A stretch of 64,000 bases of DNA from Plantago major. Taxonomy: Eukaryota; Streptophyta; Magnoliopsida; Lamiales; Plantaginaceae. The notes under the pieces are model-generated. The model did no database searches. It was not told the origin of the DNA and saw nothing but the letters and a program-made list of their open reading frames with translations. The stretch's first letter is position 1. Each line of letters begins with the position of its first letter. The stretch spans positions 66,167,354-66,231,353 of the forward strand of contig CM048841.1 in assembly GCA_026545765.1 (NCBI GenBank), read 5' to 3'. The translations under genes and the position numbers were made by a program. Positions 46,441 through 57,843 of the stretch are shown piece by piece.

Positions 46441-49400
46441 ATGGGTGATCTGTTTGGGAGTGATGGTGAGGAGGTGGAACAACCGATACCCGTAATCAAT
46501 TTGTCGGAATCTGATCATGGTTCGGAATTGGACGAAGCTCCGCCATCCCCCTCTGAGGTTGAGTTCATCGGCGTGCAATGAAACCGTCCGGAAAACTCGA
46601 ACTTAGTCGAATTACCTCAAACTTCCATTTAGAATGTGATGTCGGCCCCTCCTTCAACCTCGGTCGTGCTTCCTGAGCCTACTCATCCCCGGGACCCCTT
46701 TCCTCCTGTTTCTTTTGCTAGCCTAGGATATAACTTTAGAATTTCGACTTATAATCCTGATCCAGTGTTGGCCGTTCCACCCCTAAATTATGAAGCAGCT
46801 AGTTCTTCTGGGCCTCTTCCTTCTAGTCAAGTTCCGGAGATTGAAAACGAGCTGGCCAGTGAGAGAGATAAGAGTGAATCTCCTTTATCATTTGATTCCA
46901 ACCCGCCTGTTAGGAGTCGGAACCCAAGTCGTCAAAGTGCCTTGGAGGCGGACACCAAGATGCAGTCCAGGAAGCGCCTGCTGAGAACAATCTGCCAGAG
47001 GGAGACTCGTCTTCTTTGTCTAATGGCAGTTCATCGGATGGGAGTTCATCCGAGTCGGAGTCCGAAGGTGAAGATAATGGGGCCGGTGGAGGAAACAAGC
47101 CCGCCAACCAGGCCAGTACTAGTGCGGCCGATGGTGATGGAGAAGAAGACCCTGACAAGTTTATTGACATTATGGGTTCCGATGATGGTAAGGCCGAAGA
47201 GCAGGCCGTTGACGTGGCAGAGCAAGAAGATGAAGAGACGGCTCCTGGAGACCAGTCCCGGGCCTCGGTGGTAATTTCAGAAGGATACACTCAGCCTCTG
47301 AAGAAAAGAAATACTGGGAAGAAGGCTTTTGAAGACCGGAGCTGAGTATAAGAGTGACCGAGATGTGCCCATCGGTCCGTTACACCCTGATGCCGAGCAA
47401 AATGACGATGGCATTATCCCGACGTGTTCCTCAACGCTGCGAGAGTCCGATATCGCCGATCTAAGGCGGACCTATGAGATCCCAGAGGAGTATGAGATAA
47501 AGATTCTGGAGCCTAGCCAGACGTTGTATAATCCTCCTCCTGGGTACATGACATTCCATGTCCAAGCCTTTAAGTGTGGATGGCGGCTTCCTATGATTCC
47601 TGAGATAGAGGATATTTCCGCCATACATCGTTATGTCCGACTCAGGTGTTGACGAACGCCCTTGGCACCATAATGTGCATGGCCGTCATCCTGGCCTCCA
47701 AGGTTCAGGCCTTTAATTACAACAAGATGTTGTCCGCCTTTACTCTCGCAACTAGTCCAGGAACGACATTCTTTTTCTTTAATGCCCGGCGAGGGTTTAA
47801 ATTTCTTGACGGATATGAGACTTCACACTCCACCAAATGGTGGCCGAAATATTTTTATGTGAAACATCCATCCGGCACCTGGAACCTTCCCATGTTTTTC
47901 CGAAGGGACAAGTTCCAGGCCTTAAAGCTGAGGAAGATCCCGGAGTGGATGGAATCGCTAAGGCCGTTGGAATTTACTGTTGAGAAAGCCATTGGAGAGA
48001 ACTCTGGGTCCGAGAGTGAGGGAGTGGAGACTATAGTCCCTCTCATTGGAACCCGTGGGAGTGCAAGCCTATCCCATGATACTGATCCGGGACTTGTTTA
48101 CGAGAGGGCCGCTGTACTGGGTGTGGACGGAGAAGATCCCACCTTGTATTATCCTTATGGGTTGGCGGTCCAACCCCATATGTGGATAGTCGGGCTTACT
48201 CCGATCCCGGTTTACTGTAACAACAATACAGATTTAAGTAAGCTATTAGATGTGTTAGAAATGAATCAACTAGTCAAGTCCCTGGATCTCGGATTTGATC
48301 AATGTTTTCATTTGTGCAGAGTACTGGTTAATGGCGTCCGCCAAGAGACTCCTGGATATGAGGAATGAAGAGAAGGCCCTTGCCCTGGAGAAGTTGAAGG
48401 TCGGGGCTTCAAAGAAGACGCAATACAAGCCCGGCCCCCAAAGTTGCCCGATGTGAATTATGCCAATATCATCCACCCACAGGTGAATCCGGGTACTGGG
48501 ACTTCTTCTGGTCGTGGAGAGAAGGTAATTGGTCATAATCTTTCAATAAAGTGTACTGGACACGGGTACTCGACCACAGTTGATGGGTCGAGAGTTCATG
48601 TCTCTTCTTCGGTCCCACTAACTTCAGGTCAGGTGCAGGAGCAAGGGAAGAAGCTACTGGCCGATAGTCAGGGCCGCCCAAAAAGATGCTGACCGTCACA
48701 AGAGGAAGGGGAAGAGGCCAGAGGAACCGTCGAAGCGGCCGAGGACAGGCGGGTCCCAGGTGGCCAACATAACAGCTTCCTCCGTCCTCCGGGCTCTTTC
48801 TAAGGCCGAGCTAACTGAGAGCTTGAGGGCTGTGGAAATGGTGAGGTCGCAAGTGGACCTGGTAAGTGGTCCGCCACCCATTCCGACTGAGATTTTTGTA
48901 ATTGTATTTTTCTGATGACGGTCCTTCAGATGCATGTAGGTATCTGCTCATGCCACGGCCTTTTTTGGAGATGGATGATGGGGACTCCGCCCAGCTGCGG
49001 AAGGAGTTAGATGAGGCTAATGCGGAAATAGCCAAGTTAAAGGTCGAGAAGGGCACGCTGGAGAAGAAATTGTTCGAGGAGAAGAATGCCCTGATCCGAT
49101 CTAATAAGGGCCTTGATTTCCACTCCGCTGCCCGGACCAACTTGGCAAATGCCTTGGTTGCCAAGTGCAAGAATACCCATGTTGAAGCGGTTGAGGATTT
49201 TCTGAAGTCCGACGCCTACTATTTCCTGAGTAGGTTGGACGCCGGGGATATTCGCACTGAGGCCTTTTTCGATTGCATTGGCCAGCTCCAAAATCTTGGG
49301 CTTCTTGAGGAGACCTTTTCAGTTCGTGACGAGAAGTTGAATATCCAGGTCAGCTTCCTGGGGGAATATGTGGCGGACCGCAAGTTGAAGTCTCCAGAGG

Positions 49401-49752
49401 ACTTGGCCCAAGATGAGTTTTCGTCGGTGGTTGCCCCTTATTCTAAGTGGAAGTTGAGCCTGTGACGGTCTATCCTTCCTGGCTTTCCGAGGTTATGGCC
49501 GCCGGGAAGATCAATCACCGGAACTTCTCTTCTACCAATGCCAGGTTCATGGATCTCCTGGGGCCCATCAAGGGGTACCAGCAGGTGTCCATGGAGGAAG
49601 AAATTGAGCCTGGGAAGAAAATCACCAAACGCTTCTGGCGGAGACTTCTTGAGCCGGTCGCCCCAGTGATGCAAGGTGAAGCAACCGGCACTGAGACACT
49701 TGCCCAAGAGACCGTGGCCAATCGGGAGAACCCGGAGACCCCTGCTTCTTAG
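46441..49752 (+). pseudogene. Antisense multi-exon gene of the Tat-like element (putative gypsy-type transposon family)
   Basis: It lies on the strand opposite the integrase, between the pol end and the 3' LTR, where Tat-lineage elements are known to carry extra antisense ORFs. It starts MGDLFGSDGEEVEQPIPVIN (46441), then a Ser/Pro/acidic region. A conserved globular part (about 47380-48050) includes PGYMTFHVQAFKCGWRLPM and GTTFFFFNARRGF with WWPKYFYV, like the plant 'putative gypsy type transposon' domain (PF04195-like). An acidic linker follows, then a long coiled coil (about 48960-49100, AQLRKELDEANAEIAKLKVE). The C-terminal part ends 49465 or, with a frame change, 49752. Introns seem present (about 48239-48320 and 48862-48930). 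A stop at 46579 and shifts near 46980, 47340 and 47650 disable it as written. Function is unknown. Confidence 0.6.
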
Positions 49753-50010
49753 AGCATAATTCCGGCCCCCCATTTTTTTATGAAAATATTTTAGGCATAG
49801 TTTGTAGTCACTGACTATCCCTCCGGTTTTGGAGGTTATTTTTGGCCTATTATGTAAAGTGTTATGATGACAGACATTCCAAGATCCTCCTTTGTTTTTA
49901 GGAGACTAATTGTATTTTTGTAAATCTTGGGGTGGCCGCTATCCTTGTCTGAATGAAACTTATTCTTGCTTCCTTTTCTTGTTTCGTTTAAGAATTTCCT
50001 TTCCTTTTTT
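49753..50010. other. 3' flank of the antisense gene
   Basis: T-rich, no coding region. Likely holds the polyadenylation region of the antisense gene; the minisatellite follows. Confidence 0.4.
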
Positions 50011-50690
50011 TGTTAGCTAGTGTGTCGGACTCTGTGGGTCCAAGATACTGCTGTATAATAATTCAATCTATTGAAGTGACAGAGTGCCGAACTTTGTATG
50101 TCCCAGGAACTTTGAATGAGCTAGTGGGTCGGTCTCTATGGGTCCGAGACACTGCTTTAATGATTCTTCGCTTTTGACTCGAGTGACGGGGTGCCGTACT
50201 TTGTAAGTCCAAGGCACTTAGAATGAGCTAGTGGGTCGGACTCTCTGGGTCCGAGACACTGCTTTAATAATTCTTCGCTTTTGACTCGAGTGATGGGGTG
50301 CCGGACTTTGTAAGTCCAAGGCACTTAGAATGAGCTAGTGGGCCGGACTCTCTGGGTCCGAGACACTGCTTTAATAATTCTTCGCTTTTGACTCGAGTGA
50401 CGGGGTGCCGGACTTTGTAAGTCCAAGGCACTTAGAATGAGCTAGTGGGCCGGACTCTCTGGGTCTAAGACACTGCTTTAATAATTCTTCGCTTTTGACT
50501 CAAGTGACGGGGTCCCGAACTTTGTAAGTCCAAGGCACATAGAATGAGCTAGAGGGCCGGACTCTCTGGGTTCGAGACACTGCTTTAATAATTCTTCGCT
50601 TCTGGCGGGGTGCCGGACTTTGTAAGTCCAAGGCACTTAGAATGAGCTAGTGTGCTGGACTCTCTGGGTCAGATACACTGCTTCTTGATA
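50011..50690. repeat. 107-bp minisatellite of hairpin-forming units
   Basis: Six-plus units with a strict 107-bp period (GAGCTA at 50118, 50225, 50332, 50439, 50546), the last step shortened to 98 by a 9-bp deletion. Each unit holds two imperfect palindromes, one around GGACTTTGTAAGTCC flanked by GTGCC/GGCAC and one around GGACTCTCTGGGTCC. It lies between the integrase end and the antisense gene. Tandem repeats in this 3' interior position are known for Tat/Ogre elements. Confidence 0.95.
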
Positions 50691-50788
50691 GAGTCTTCAA
50701 ACAAATTTGAGCTTTGTAGTCAGAAAATTCATATTACTTGAGCTTATTACAAAAGACATACGCCGCTCTTGGGCCTATTACAAGCTTT

Positions 50789-51402
50789 TCAGGGGTAGTA
50801 TTTCTGGAGATTCCTTGCGTTCCATGTGTGCTTGAGTGGTCTTCCATTCATATCTTCCAAGCCGTAACTGTCGTTGATGCTAGAACTGGTGACTTTGTAA
50901 GGTCCCTCCCAGATTGGTTCGAGCTTCCCAGTAGGCTTTAGAATTTCGGCTTTTCGTAGTACAAGGTCTCCTACTTGGATATCTCTTCCCTTCACATGTC
51001 TGTTGTATGCTCTAGCCATTGTAGCTTGATATCCCAAAGTTCTTACCAATGTCGTGCTTCTCTTGGTCTCTAACATGTTTAAGTCATAGACTCTCTTGGT
51101 GTGATTATCAGATGGCTTATATCCCTGGATGCGAAAAGTATTGACCGCTATCTCTGCTTGGATGACGGCTTCAGAACCATATACCATGCAGAAAAGGGTT
51201 TCTTGTGTTGCGGTTCTGGCTGTGGTACGGTAAGCCCAGAGTACTCCCTCTAGCTCGTCCACCCAATCTCCTTTTGCATCCCCGAGTCGTTTTTGGAGAT
51301 TATCTACTAAGGTCCGGTTGGTCAATTCAGTTTGACCATTAGCTTGGGGATATCCGACAGAAGTGAAACGTTGTTCGATCTTCATTTCTTCACACCAATC
51401 TG
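50789..51402 (-). pseudogene. Ty3/gypsy integrase C-terminal half, truncated by an insertion
   Basis: An open frame of about 204 codons ending at 50789. It contains GYPQANGQTELTNRTLVDNL with the catalytic Glu of the DDE triad (in GQTE), DWVDELEGVLWAYRTTARTA, then VGDLVLRKAEI and WEGPYKV, the GPY/F-type C-terminal module, ending LKHTWNARNLQKYYP. It fits plant Tat/Athila-type integrase. The upstream part is gone: the frame runs straight into the LTR that starts at 51403. No stop within what remains, so the insertion is not ancient. Confidence 0.9.
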
Positions 51403-51863
51403 ATGAGTCGATTTTACATCGTCTCATTTGGTCTTTTTTACCGTCTTATTGCCATTCTCAAGTATAGTTATTATGTGCTTTATTGGTATTTTGTTACGTT
51501 TTCATGTTTTGTGTATTTTGTAGGTATTTGGCTAAACCGCGCTAATTGAAGGCAAAATGGTGCATTTTATATGCATCTACAAGATATGGAGTTCCAATGC
51601 CTCGGATGGGTGCTAGAAGTGGAGCGGGAAGGCCAAAATATCAAGAATTGGAGTAAAAAAGAGTCAAAAGGGCAAAACCGTCATTCCAGGAAGAAGGCGG
51701 CGCTTGATTATTAATCAAGCGCCAAGATAACTCTCAGATATATGCTAAGAAGCTGGCGCCAGCTTTTGATTAGCGACGCCGATAAATCTGGCACGCCTTG
51801 ATTTATTTTTCATGATTAGATTTTCCGTCTTTTTCCAAGTTCGTTTAGAATTCGATTATTTCA

Positions 51864-51936
<73 letters not shown>

Positions 51937-52915
51937 TAAAAACACCCTTTTTAGAGAACCTTTTACACAACTTCATTTTTATTCTTCTCTTCTTATTGCT
52001 TTTCGACCTAGAACCTTTCCAAGGCAATTACCTACCTATTATTGGAGGTAATTAAACCGTTTATCTTGTAATCCGAAGATTGACATTGATTGGGAGATTA
52101 TCTACATAGCTTTCCGCATCAATTCGTTTTAGTTCTTCAATTCTACCTAGGGTTTGTGACAACGAAGGGTAAATTTGTATCAATCCATTCAAATCTTTGT
52201 TTCTTGCTTTAGATTATGTTTGGGGCCTGGTTATATACAATATTGATTATATCTTTGCATAATATGAGTAGCTAAACACCCCGATTATGGGGTGGTGACT
52301 GATTCAATGCATGCTAGCTAGGGTTCATTAGATTCGAAGTGCATTAGGTTTAGATTACTTGTGCTTTTTAGATTAATCGCATATCTTGCTATTCTGTTTG
52401 TCGAGCATGCCAGCAAAATCACTGTTAGATTAAACATTTAATCAATACACCAAAATGTCTTTCGTCTTGCTTGATGTAACAGTTTAGATTGCAAACGGTA
52501 ATAGTAGGACTAGCTAGATTGATTGTAGCCTAGTGGAATTGATGCCTCCACTAGTGCTATTCGTTTTTTTAACTCAAGATTGTGACAACTTGCGTAATCT
52601 ATCTTGTAAATCGTATGTATCCTTCTAGCTAGCTTGTTTCACGTTACCGCTCCATAATTCTCCTTATTCATATCATTGTCGTTTAGATTAATCTGTTTTC
52701 TAGTTAGATTGCATAAGTAGATAGATAATATAGAACAAATTCGTTGCCGAAGCAAACAACCCTTTTACTGTAATTACTATTCGTAAACAAGACACATCTT
52801 AGTTACGTCCTTCGAGACCGACCTCGGGGTTAACTCCACTACACTACAGGTTTTCATAGTGTTGAGGATTAACTCTTGGCTTAAAACAAATTTAGAACTT
52901 TGATTTGACACATCA
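51403..52915 (+). repeat. 5' LTR of the non-autonomous Ty3-type element
   Basis: 1,513 bp, TG...CA form. Contains GC-rich palindromes around AAGGCGGCGCTTG / CAAGCGCC (about 51700) and a long (TA)n tract at 51868-51932. It shares its first roughly 270 bp closely with 55724-55995. Confidence 0.8.
51868..51932. repeat. (TA)n microsatellite in LTR
   Basis: About 32 TA dinucleotides. The 3' LTR is truncated before the equivalent position, so its age cannot be compared. Confidence 0.95.
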
Positions 52916-52916
52916 A

Positions 52917-52940
52917 GTTTTTTGCGCCACTTCCGGGGAC
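52917..52940 (+). other. Primer binding site (diverged tRNA-Asp type)
   Basis: TTTTTTGCGCCACTTCCGGG starts two bases after the LTR end. Compared with the usual plant site it carries substitutions in the middle, which may reflect decay. Confidence 0.6.
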
Positions 52941-53078
52941 TTAACTCCTTTGTTAAGTTTACGAATTGTAATTTTCAGTTGTATATATTAGTTAGTTTTT
53001 TGTTTGTTTTCCCTTTTTCTTTAGTATAGTTTGTTTGGCGGAACTACTTGGGTTTCTTTTGTGTGTGTGCAGGAGCGT

Positions 53079-54217
53079 ATGAATTACTCGTATTGCTATG
53101 AGTGTGGATCGGACGGTCATGTTGCAGCAAATGTGCAGATAGGAAGCCGCTCATTCATTTTCGACAGGTTTCTGGAGAGAAACTCGATAGAGCATGGTAT
53201 AAATTTAAGGGGCTGCAGCTGACGTATCAAAACCATGGTTTAACATTGGGAGAGCTCATGTGGTGTTTCTACAATGGCATCACAATCGGTTGTCAAAGAA
53301 CAGTGGATAGATTCGCTGGTGGGTCAATGCTAGATTTGACTCCTCAACAACTTGAGGATACGATCGAGGAATTGGTTGCATTGATCACAGAGTTTGTGGA
53401 GCTTGATAGAGAAGAATCTAAAAATGGAGATAACCAAGACGGGGAGAAATCTGACTCTGTAGTTGAACCGAATTCGGACACCACTACCACCACTACCACT
53501 GTGACTAAAGATAGGGATGGACCGATTTGCTATATGTGCGGAATGGATGGTCATGTTTCAGCAAACTGTTTGGATAGGGAACCCCTCGTTTATTTTCGAC
53601 AGGAAACTGGAGAGGATATCTCTGGGGCATGGCATATATTTCAAGATTTGCAGTAGACACATCCGAACCATGGCTTGCCATTGGCATCGTTACTGTGGGT
53701 TTTCTACAAAGGTATAACAGGGGAGTGCCAAGAGATAGTGGATAGAGAAGTAGGAGGAACAATAATGACACTGACTCCTCAGAAATTAGAGGAGACGATC
53801 AACCATCTGTGTATTGACCTCAACAAATCTAAAACCAGACTCAGTCCAGCAGCCGAGTTGCTAGCTCTTTGGTATGCTGACGATGATGACGAAATGGCAG
53901 AAGATGAGGCAACTACCATCACTGGTACTATAACTGAAGAAGAAATTCTCGTCTCAGTTGAAGGAGTTGGCGAGAGTTTAGGCGATCTGTTAGTCATGGA
54001 GGAGGAGACGTCCACCGATGTGATCGACGAAGAGACTGAACCACCCGTTTCCAACCATTCGGGGATGGAGCAGACACCTTATATCACCCAGATTACACCA
54101 TCGGATTCACAGTCCATTCCCCCATCTTCCAGTGATCTATACATACTAGCCCCAGCTCACACACGAGATTGTCCAGGGAGTTTCGACCCCTTTTGTCGTT
54201 TTTTACTTCCCCCCTGA
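53079..54217 (+). pseudogene. Gag-like protein made of two tandem zinc-knuckle/gag modules
   Basis: The frame starts at ATG 53079 after a possible acceptor CAG at 53072. Module 1 (53079 to about 53400): knuckle CYECGSDGHVAAN, then LIHFRQVSGEKLDRAWYKF and HGLTLGELMWCFYNGIT. Module 2 (about 53505-53815): knuckle CYMCGMDGHVSANC (CX2CX4HX4C), then LVYFRQETGEDISGAWHIF and HGLPLASLLWVFYKGIT with DREVGGTIMTLTP. Both modules match the plant Retrotrans_gag style (W..F, H, FY.G, GG). The knuckle precedes the gag part, the reverse of normal gag order. An acidic tail follows (DDDDEMAEDE). A 1-nt frame break lies near 53130 and a stop at 53654. Confidence 0.7.
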
Positions 54218-55723
54218 TTCCCTTAGTTTTATTTTAGTTTTTTATTTTTGTTATTTTAGTTTGCAGGGAATCATGGAAAACAGGAGAAGAGGAGCTAGGA
54301 TGGCTCCCAAATCGCTGAACTAGGCGGGAAGGATGCAAGGGATTCGTTCCTGTTCGATAATGGATACCATCAGCCACACGTTTCAGGGAAGTACATTTTC
54401 AGCTTTCTTTCTTTCTAGCCTATTCGCTGGGGACCATCTCTAGTCTAGGTTTGGGGAGGGAGGTAGCTTTCATGTACTTATCCATATATGTGCCTGTGTC
54501 GTGTCTTTCTATCTTTTTGTGTGTCTTTTTCTCGTTTTCGTGATTTTCTCTTGTGTGTAAGTCTGACTCCCAAGTCGAGCGTCTATTGCACGTACTAAAC
54601 CTGTTAAATGCTTGAGTTTTGATTGATCCTTGACTATTAACAGTTTGCATGTTATAAGTTTGCTAAGTTCGTTTCTCCTGTAAATAGAAAGTCTGTTCTA
54701 ATTCTGTAGTCCAAAAGCCTGTGAGCATGCTTAGTAGCCGATAAAAAAAAAAATGAAATATTTATACTGGCAATTTTATTCTAGTGTGATTTCTCGGGAA
54801 GTGCGAACTCCCTTGTTTGTGCCTCATCATTCTCATGTGTACTTTGTGTAAGTTAAGTATGGCGAACGACATGATTTTCATTCTTATTTGCTTATGCCAA
54901 ACCCGTTCAAGAACAGGTTTGGGGAGGAAGTTTATGTGTACTGTGTATGTTGATAATGACTGTGTTCAGGTTTTTCGTTCTCTCAGAAAAAATAAAATAA
55001 GTCTCGGAGTGTATCTGTGGCACTTGTGCCACCGTTAGTCGTGTTGGGCACGTTTCAAATAATACCTACACACCGGCGTGGTCCTAAAATCCATATGTCC
55101 ATGAGGGTTGATGGCATGTATACCAAACCAGCACGCACAAAAGTGCGGACTTTCGGTAAAACGGACACTACCAAAAAATTGAGACAAAATAAGCATATGG
55201 GTCATATATAAGACTGCAAAAAAGTAGTATGCAAAAAAAAAAAAAAAAAAAGAGAGATAGAGAGAGAATGATTGCCTTCTTATAAGTCTACTGCTGATTG
55301 TTTATAGAGCTATGATAAAGTCCCTTCTGACTTAACTGATTGAGTACAATGCGTGAGGTATTTGAGGCAATTTCGTGACGTAAGTCACCTTCCTTTTCTC
55401 TTTATATTCTTGAGTGATTACCCCTACTGGACACTTCTAGGAGTGTGAGAGATTAGTTCCATATGATCCACTTGTGAGGGATTACCGCATTAGACTTAAG
55501 TTCTATTTACTCGGAAAATGAACTTTTTGGATTTGTGCATGTGTTTCTGTAAACGTCAGTTTGATTTCAAACCTCTTGCATTATTTGGGTTTAATACTTG
55601 CAATCATAGACTCGGTAGCTTGGGAGCTAGACTTCATCTATGTGTCTTCGTGTTTTTTGTTTTTCTAGGATTTTTTAGAGAGTCTGTTGCTTGAGAACAA
55701 GCAAGGGTTCGGTTTGGGGAGTT
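54218..55723. other. Non-coding 3' interior of the Ty3-type element
   Basis: No convincing gene. GGTTTGGGGAGG-type purine phrases occur at about 54447, 54917 and 55710; only the last directly precedes the LTR. An A19-type homopolymer lies at about 55233. Confidence 0.6.
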
Positions 55724-56135
55724 TGATGAGTCGATTTTACATCGTCTCATTTGGTATTTTTTACCGTCTTATTGTCATTCTCAAGTATAGTTTTTATGTG
55801 CTTTATTGGTATTTCGTTACGTTTTCATGTTTTGTGTATTTTGTAGATATTTGGCTAAACCGCGCTAATTGAAGGCAAAATGGTGCATTTTATATGCATC
55901 TACATGATATGGAGTTCCAATGCCTCCGATGGATGCTAGAAGTGGAGCGGGAAGGCCAAAATATCAAGAATTGGAGTCAAAAGGGCAAAACCGTCATTCT
56001 AGGAAGAACTGGCGACGCCAGTTATTAAACTGGCATATGCCAGTAACTCTCTGTATCTGGGCGCTAAGAAACTGGTGTCGCCTCATTTGCAGGGCTGCTT
56101 GCAAGAGTTGAATTTGCGCCTCGTTAAACCTGGCT
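55724..56135 (+). repeat. Truncated 3' LTR of the Ty3-type element
   Basis: Starts TGATGAGTCGATTTTACATC after the polypurine tract TTTGGGGAGT. It follows the 5' LTR for about 270 bp, then diverges into CTGGCGACGCCAG palindromes and stops at about 56135, directly against the Tat-like LTR copy 2. At least 1.1 kb is missing. Confidence 0.75.
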
Positions 56136-57753
56136 ATGAAAGGTGGGTCGTATTTTAATTCAAATACAAATTAAGAGTCGTAAACAAAAAATTACGACTC
56201 CCTATAATAGTCATAAATAACCGTAATTGTTTTAAAAAAAAGGGTGTAAAACTTTCCAACCCTATACCCTAATTAACCCTAATAAATGAGCTAAATTAAA
56301 TATACAATAAATCCATAAATTTCGAATTTCACTTATAAAAGAAAATCCAATACTTTAAACATTCATGGTATCAAAATCACTACAAATCACACTATTGTTG
56401 AAAAGAAACTAGCAGTACAATAGTACTCATATGAAGGCTGCCTGTAACATTGTAACTTCCCTTTTGTCATTTCTACCGGGACGTTTGCACGATATATGCA
56501 GCTGTGGTTCAACTGGCCACCAGCAAGTTTTCAATAGCTAAGCTCGGGATAGCAATGTGGCTAACTACAACATCTCTTCCCACTCCGCTGCTAAAAAGAA
56601 GAGCCTTGAACTGAGAATGGAAAATCGAGCTCCTAAGCCGCTTATATTGATCAAGATTTGATCCATCCCTGACTGCACCCAGAACAAGTTGAGCAAAAAT
56701 TCGGTTAAGAGAGGACAAGCAAAGTTTACATAATTATATATCTTAAGTGGAATAGTAACATCGTAGAACAGAGGAAATTAGTAATTAAGGGCTACATTAT
56801 TCATTAGCCTCTAGGTACGGGATTCAGAGCTAGATATAGTTCTTGTGTTCGATTCAAGCAGATCTTTAGTACCACAATGGATATTGATGTGGGGTAAAAC
56901 TGGATTAGTCAAATAGTCAAGATCCAGGTCAATAGAGTCCGTCTAGAGCTTAGGTGTAGTTCTTTGTAATTCGTCAAGATTCTATTCAAAGTCCTTTCGT
57001 TCTTTTGGTCCGGCAAGAGATTGGAGTCCACCAGAAGTATGGGTCGCTTCAGACAGGAGGATTCCTTGATAGTGAAGGGTCCGTCAATATTGAGAGTCCG
57101 TCCTTGATTGATGGTCCGTCACTGGCATGCTTCTATTGTTAATCTGAGATCAAGATGAGAAGGGGTTAAACCCTTTTGGACCGATCTGCCTGAGACAAAC
57201 CGGGCTCGGACTTAATGGATTAGGAGGTTGTTCAAGCTGGGGCTCGGACCTCAAAATCTAGAGAGTGGATTATTGTGAGTTATGTTCCCTAATGAAGAGT
57301 AAATGCGCCCTATTTATAGTGGGGAGCTCTGGGGACAGACCCTCTGACATCCCGGAGTTTGGTCGGCTTAGCGAGATGATGACACGTGGTCTCGGCGTAA
57401 GGAGGCGCGTTTAAGCTACGCTCGGATGAATGACGTGTCTTAGTTTTGTTCTGGCAACCTTGTACACCGGACACTATACTGGTGGCGGTCTTTGAGGAGT
57501 ACATAGGTCATCGGACTGTAGATAAGAAGACTCGGATAGCGGGGGCCGGACCTCTCCACTTCCGGTCTTGGTCATCCTGACAAGATATGATGATGACAGA
57601 AGATTGGAAGTCGGTCTGTGATAGTTCTGACGGCGGACTATCATACGGACGACGGACTCCCCCCTGTCTTTTAGAGAAACTTCGAAACGTATCTAGATCG
57701 TCCTTAGATCGTGCTGACTCGTGAGGTTGGTGGCGGATTTAAACGTACATATC
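56136..57753 (-). repeat. Second LTR copy of the Tat-like element (probable 5' LTR, truncated)
   Basis: Collinear and nearly identical with 43176-44787, including the minus-strand TATAAATAG promoter at 57318-57310. At its right border the similarity stops at CATAAGTC, beyond which the flanks differ. At its left it ends abruptly against the other element's LTR. If it is the 5' LTR, the primer site, gag, protease and RT between it and the integrase have been deleted. Confidence 0.65.
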
Positions 57754-57756
57754 ATA

Positions 57757-57843
57757 AGTCGCCCTGGTCTCTATACATTGAAAAGCATGAATGTTAGAAA
57801 GTGTGCCTCCTGTTGCCACCAAGTCATCAATCAGCAAAGCACA
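57757..57843 (-). pseudogene. Adenine phosphoribosyltransferase exon fragment
   Basis: The minus strand encodes CALLIDDLVATGGTL, the PRPP-binding signature of type I phosphoribosyltransferases and specifically the APRT version (IDDL-ATGGTL). A TGTGATTAG acceptor-like sequence precedes it, as if it were the start of an exon. After GGTL the sequence departs from APRT. It touches the right border of the Tat-like LTR, so it is either the broken host gene into which the element inserted or captured DNA. APRT salvages adenine to AMP and inactivates cytokinin bases. Only this exon part is seen. Confidence 0.6.

Larger units (their letters stand above)
51403..56135 (+). mobile_element. Non-autonomous Ty3-type element with duplicated gag-like ORF
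   Basis: Direct LTR copies begin TGATGAGTCGATTTTACATC at 51403 and 55724. The first ends CACATCA at 52915 and is followed by a PBS-like GCGCCACTTCCGGGGA, close to the tRNA-Asp-type site (GGCGCCGTTGCCGGGGA) of plant Athila/Tat elements. The interior has one gag-like reading frame (53079-54217), about 1.5 kb non-coding, and a polypurine tract TTTGGGGAG before the 3' LTR. No pol is present. It inserted into the integrase of the minus-strand Tat-like element. The 3' LTR is cut at about 56135, where the other LTR copy begins. Confidence 0.8.

Noticed and set aside
50011..50690. Regular repeat array that could be mistaken for a CRISPR
   Set aside because: The 107-bp units are contiguous and near identical with no unique spacers, in a plant retrotransposon.
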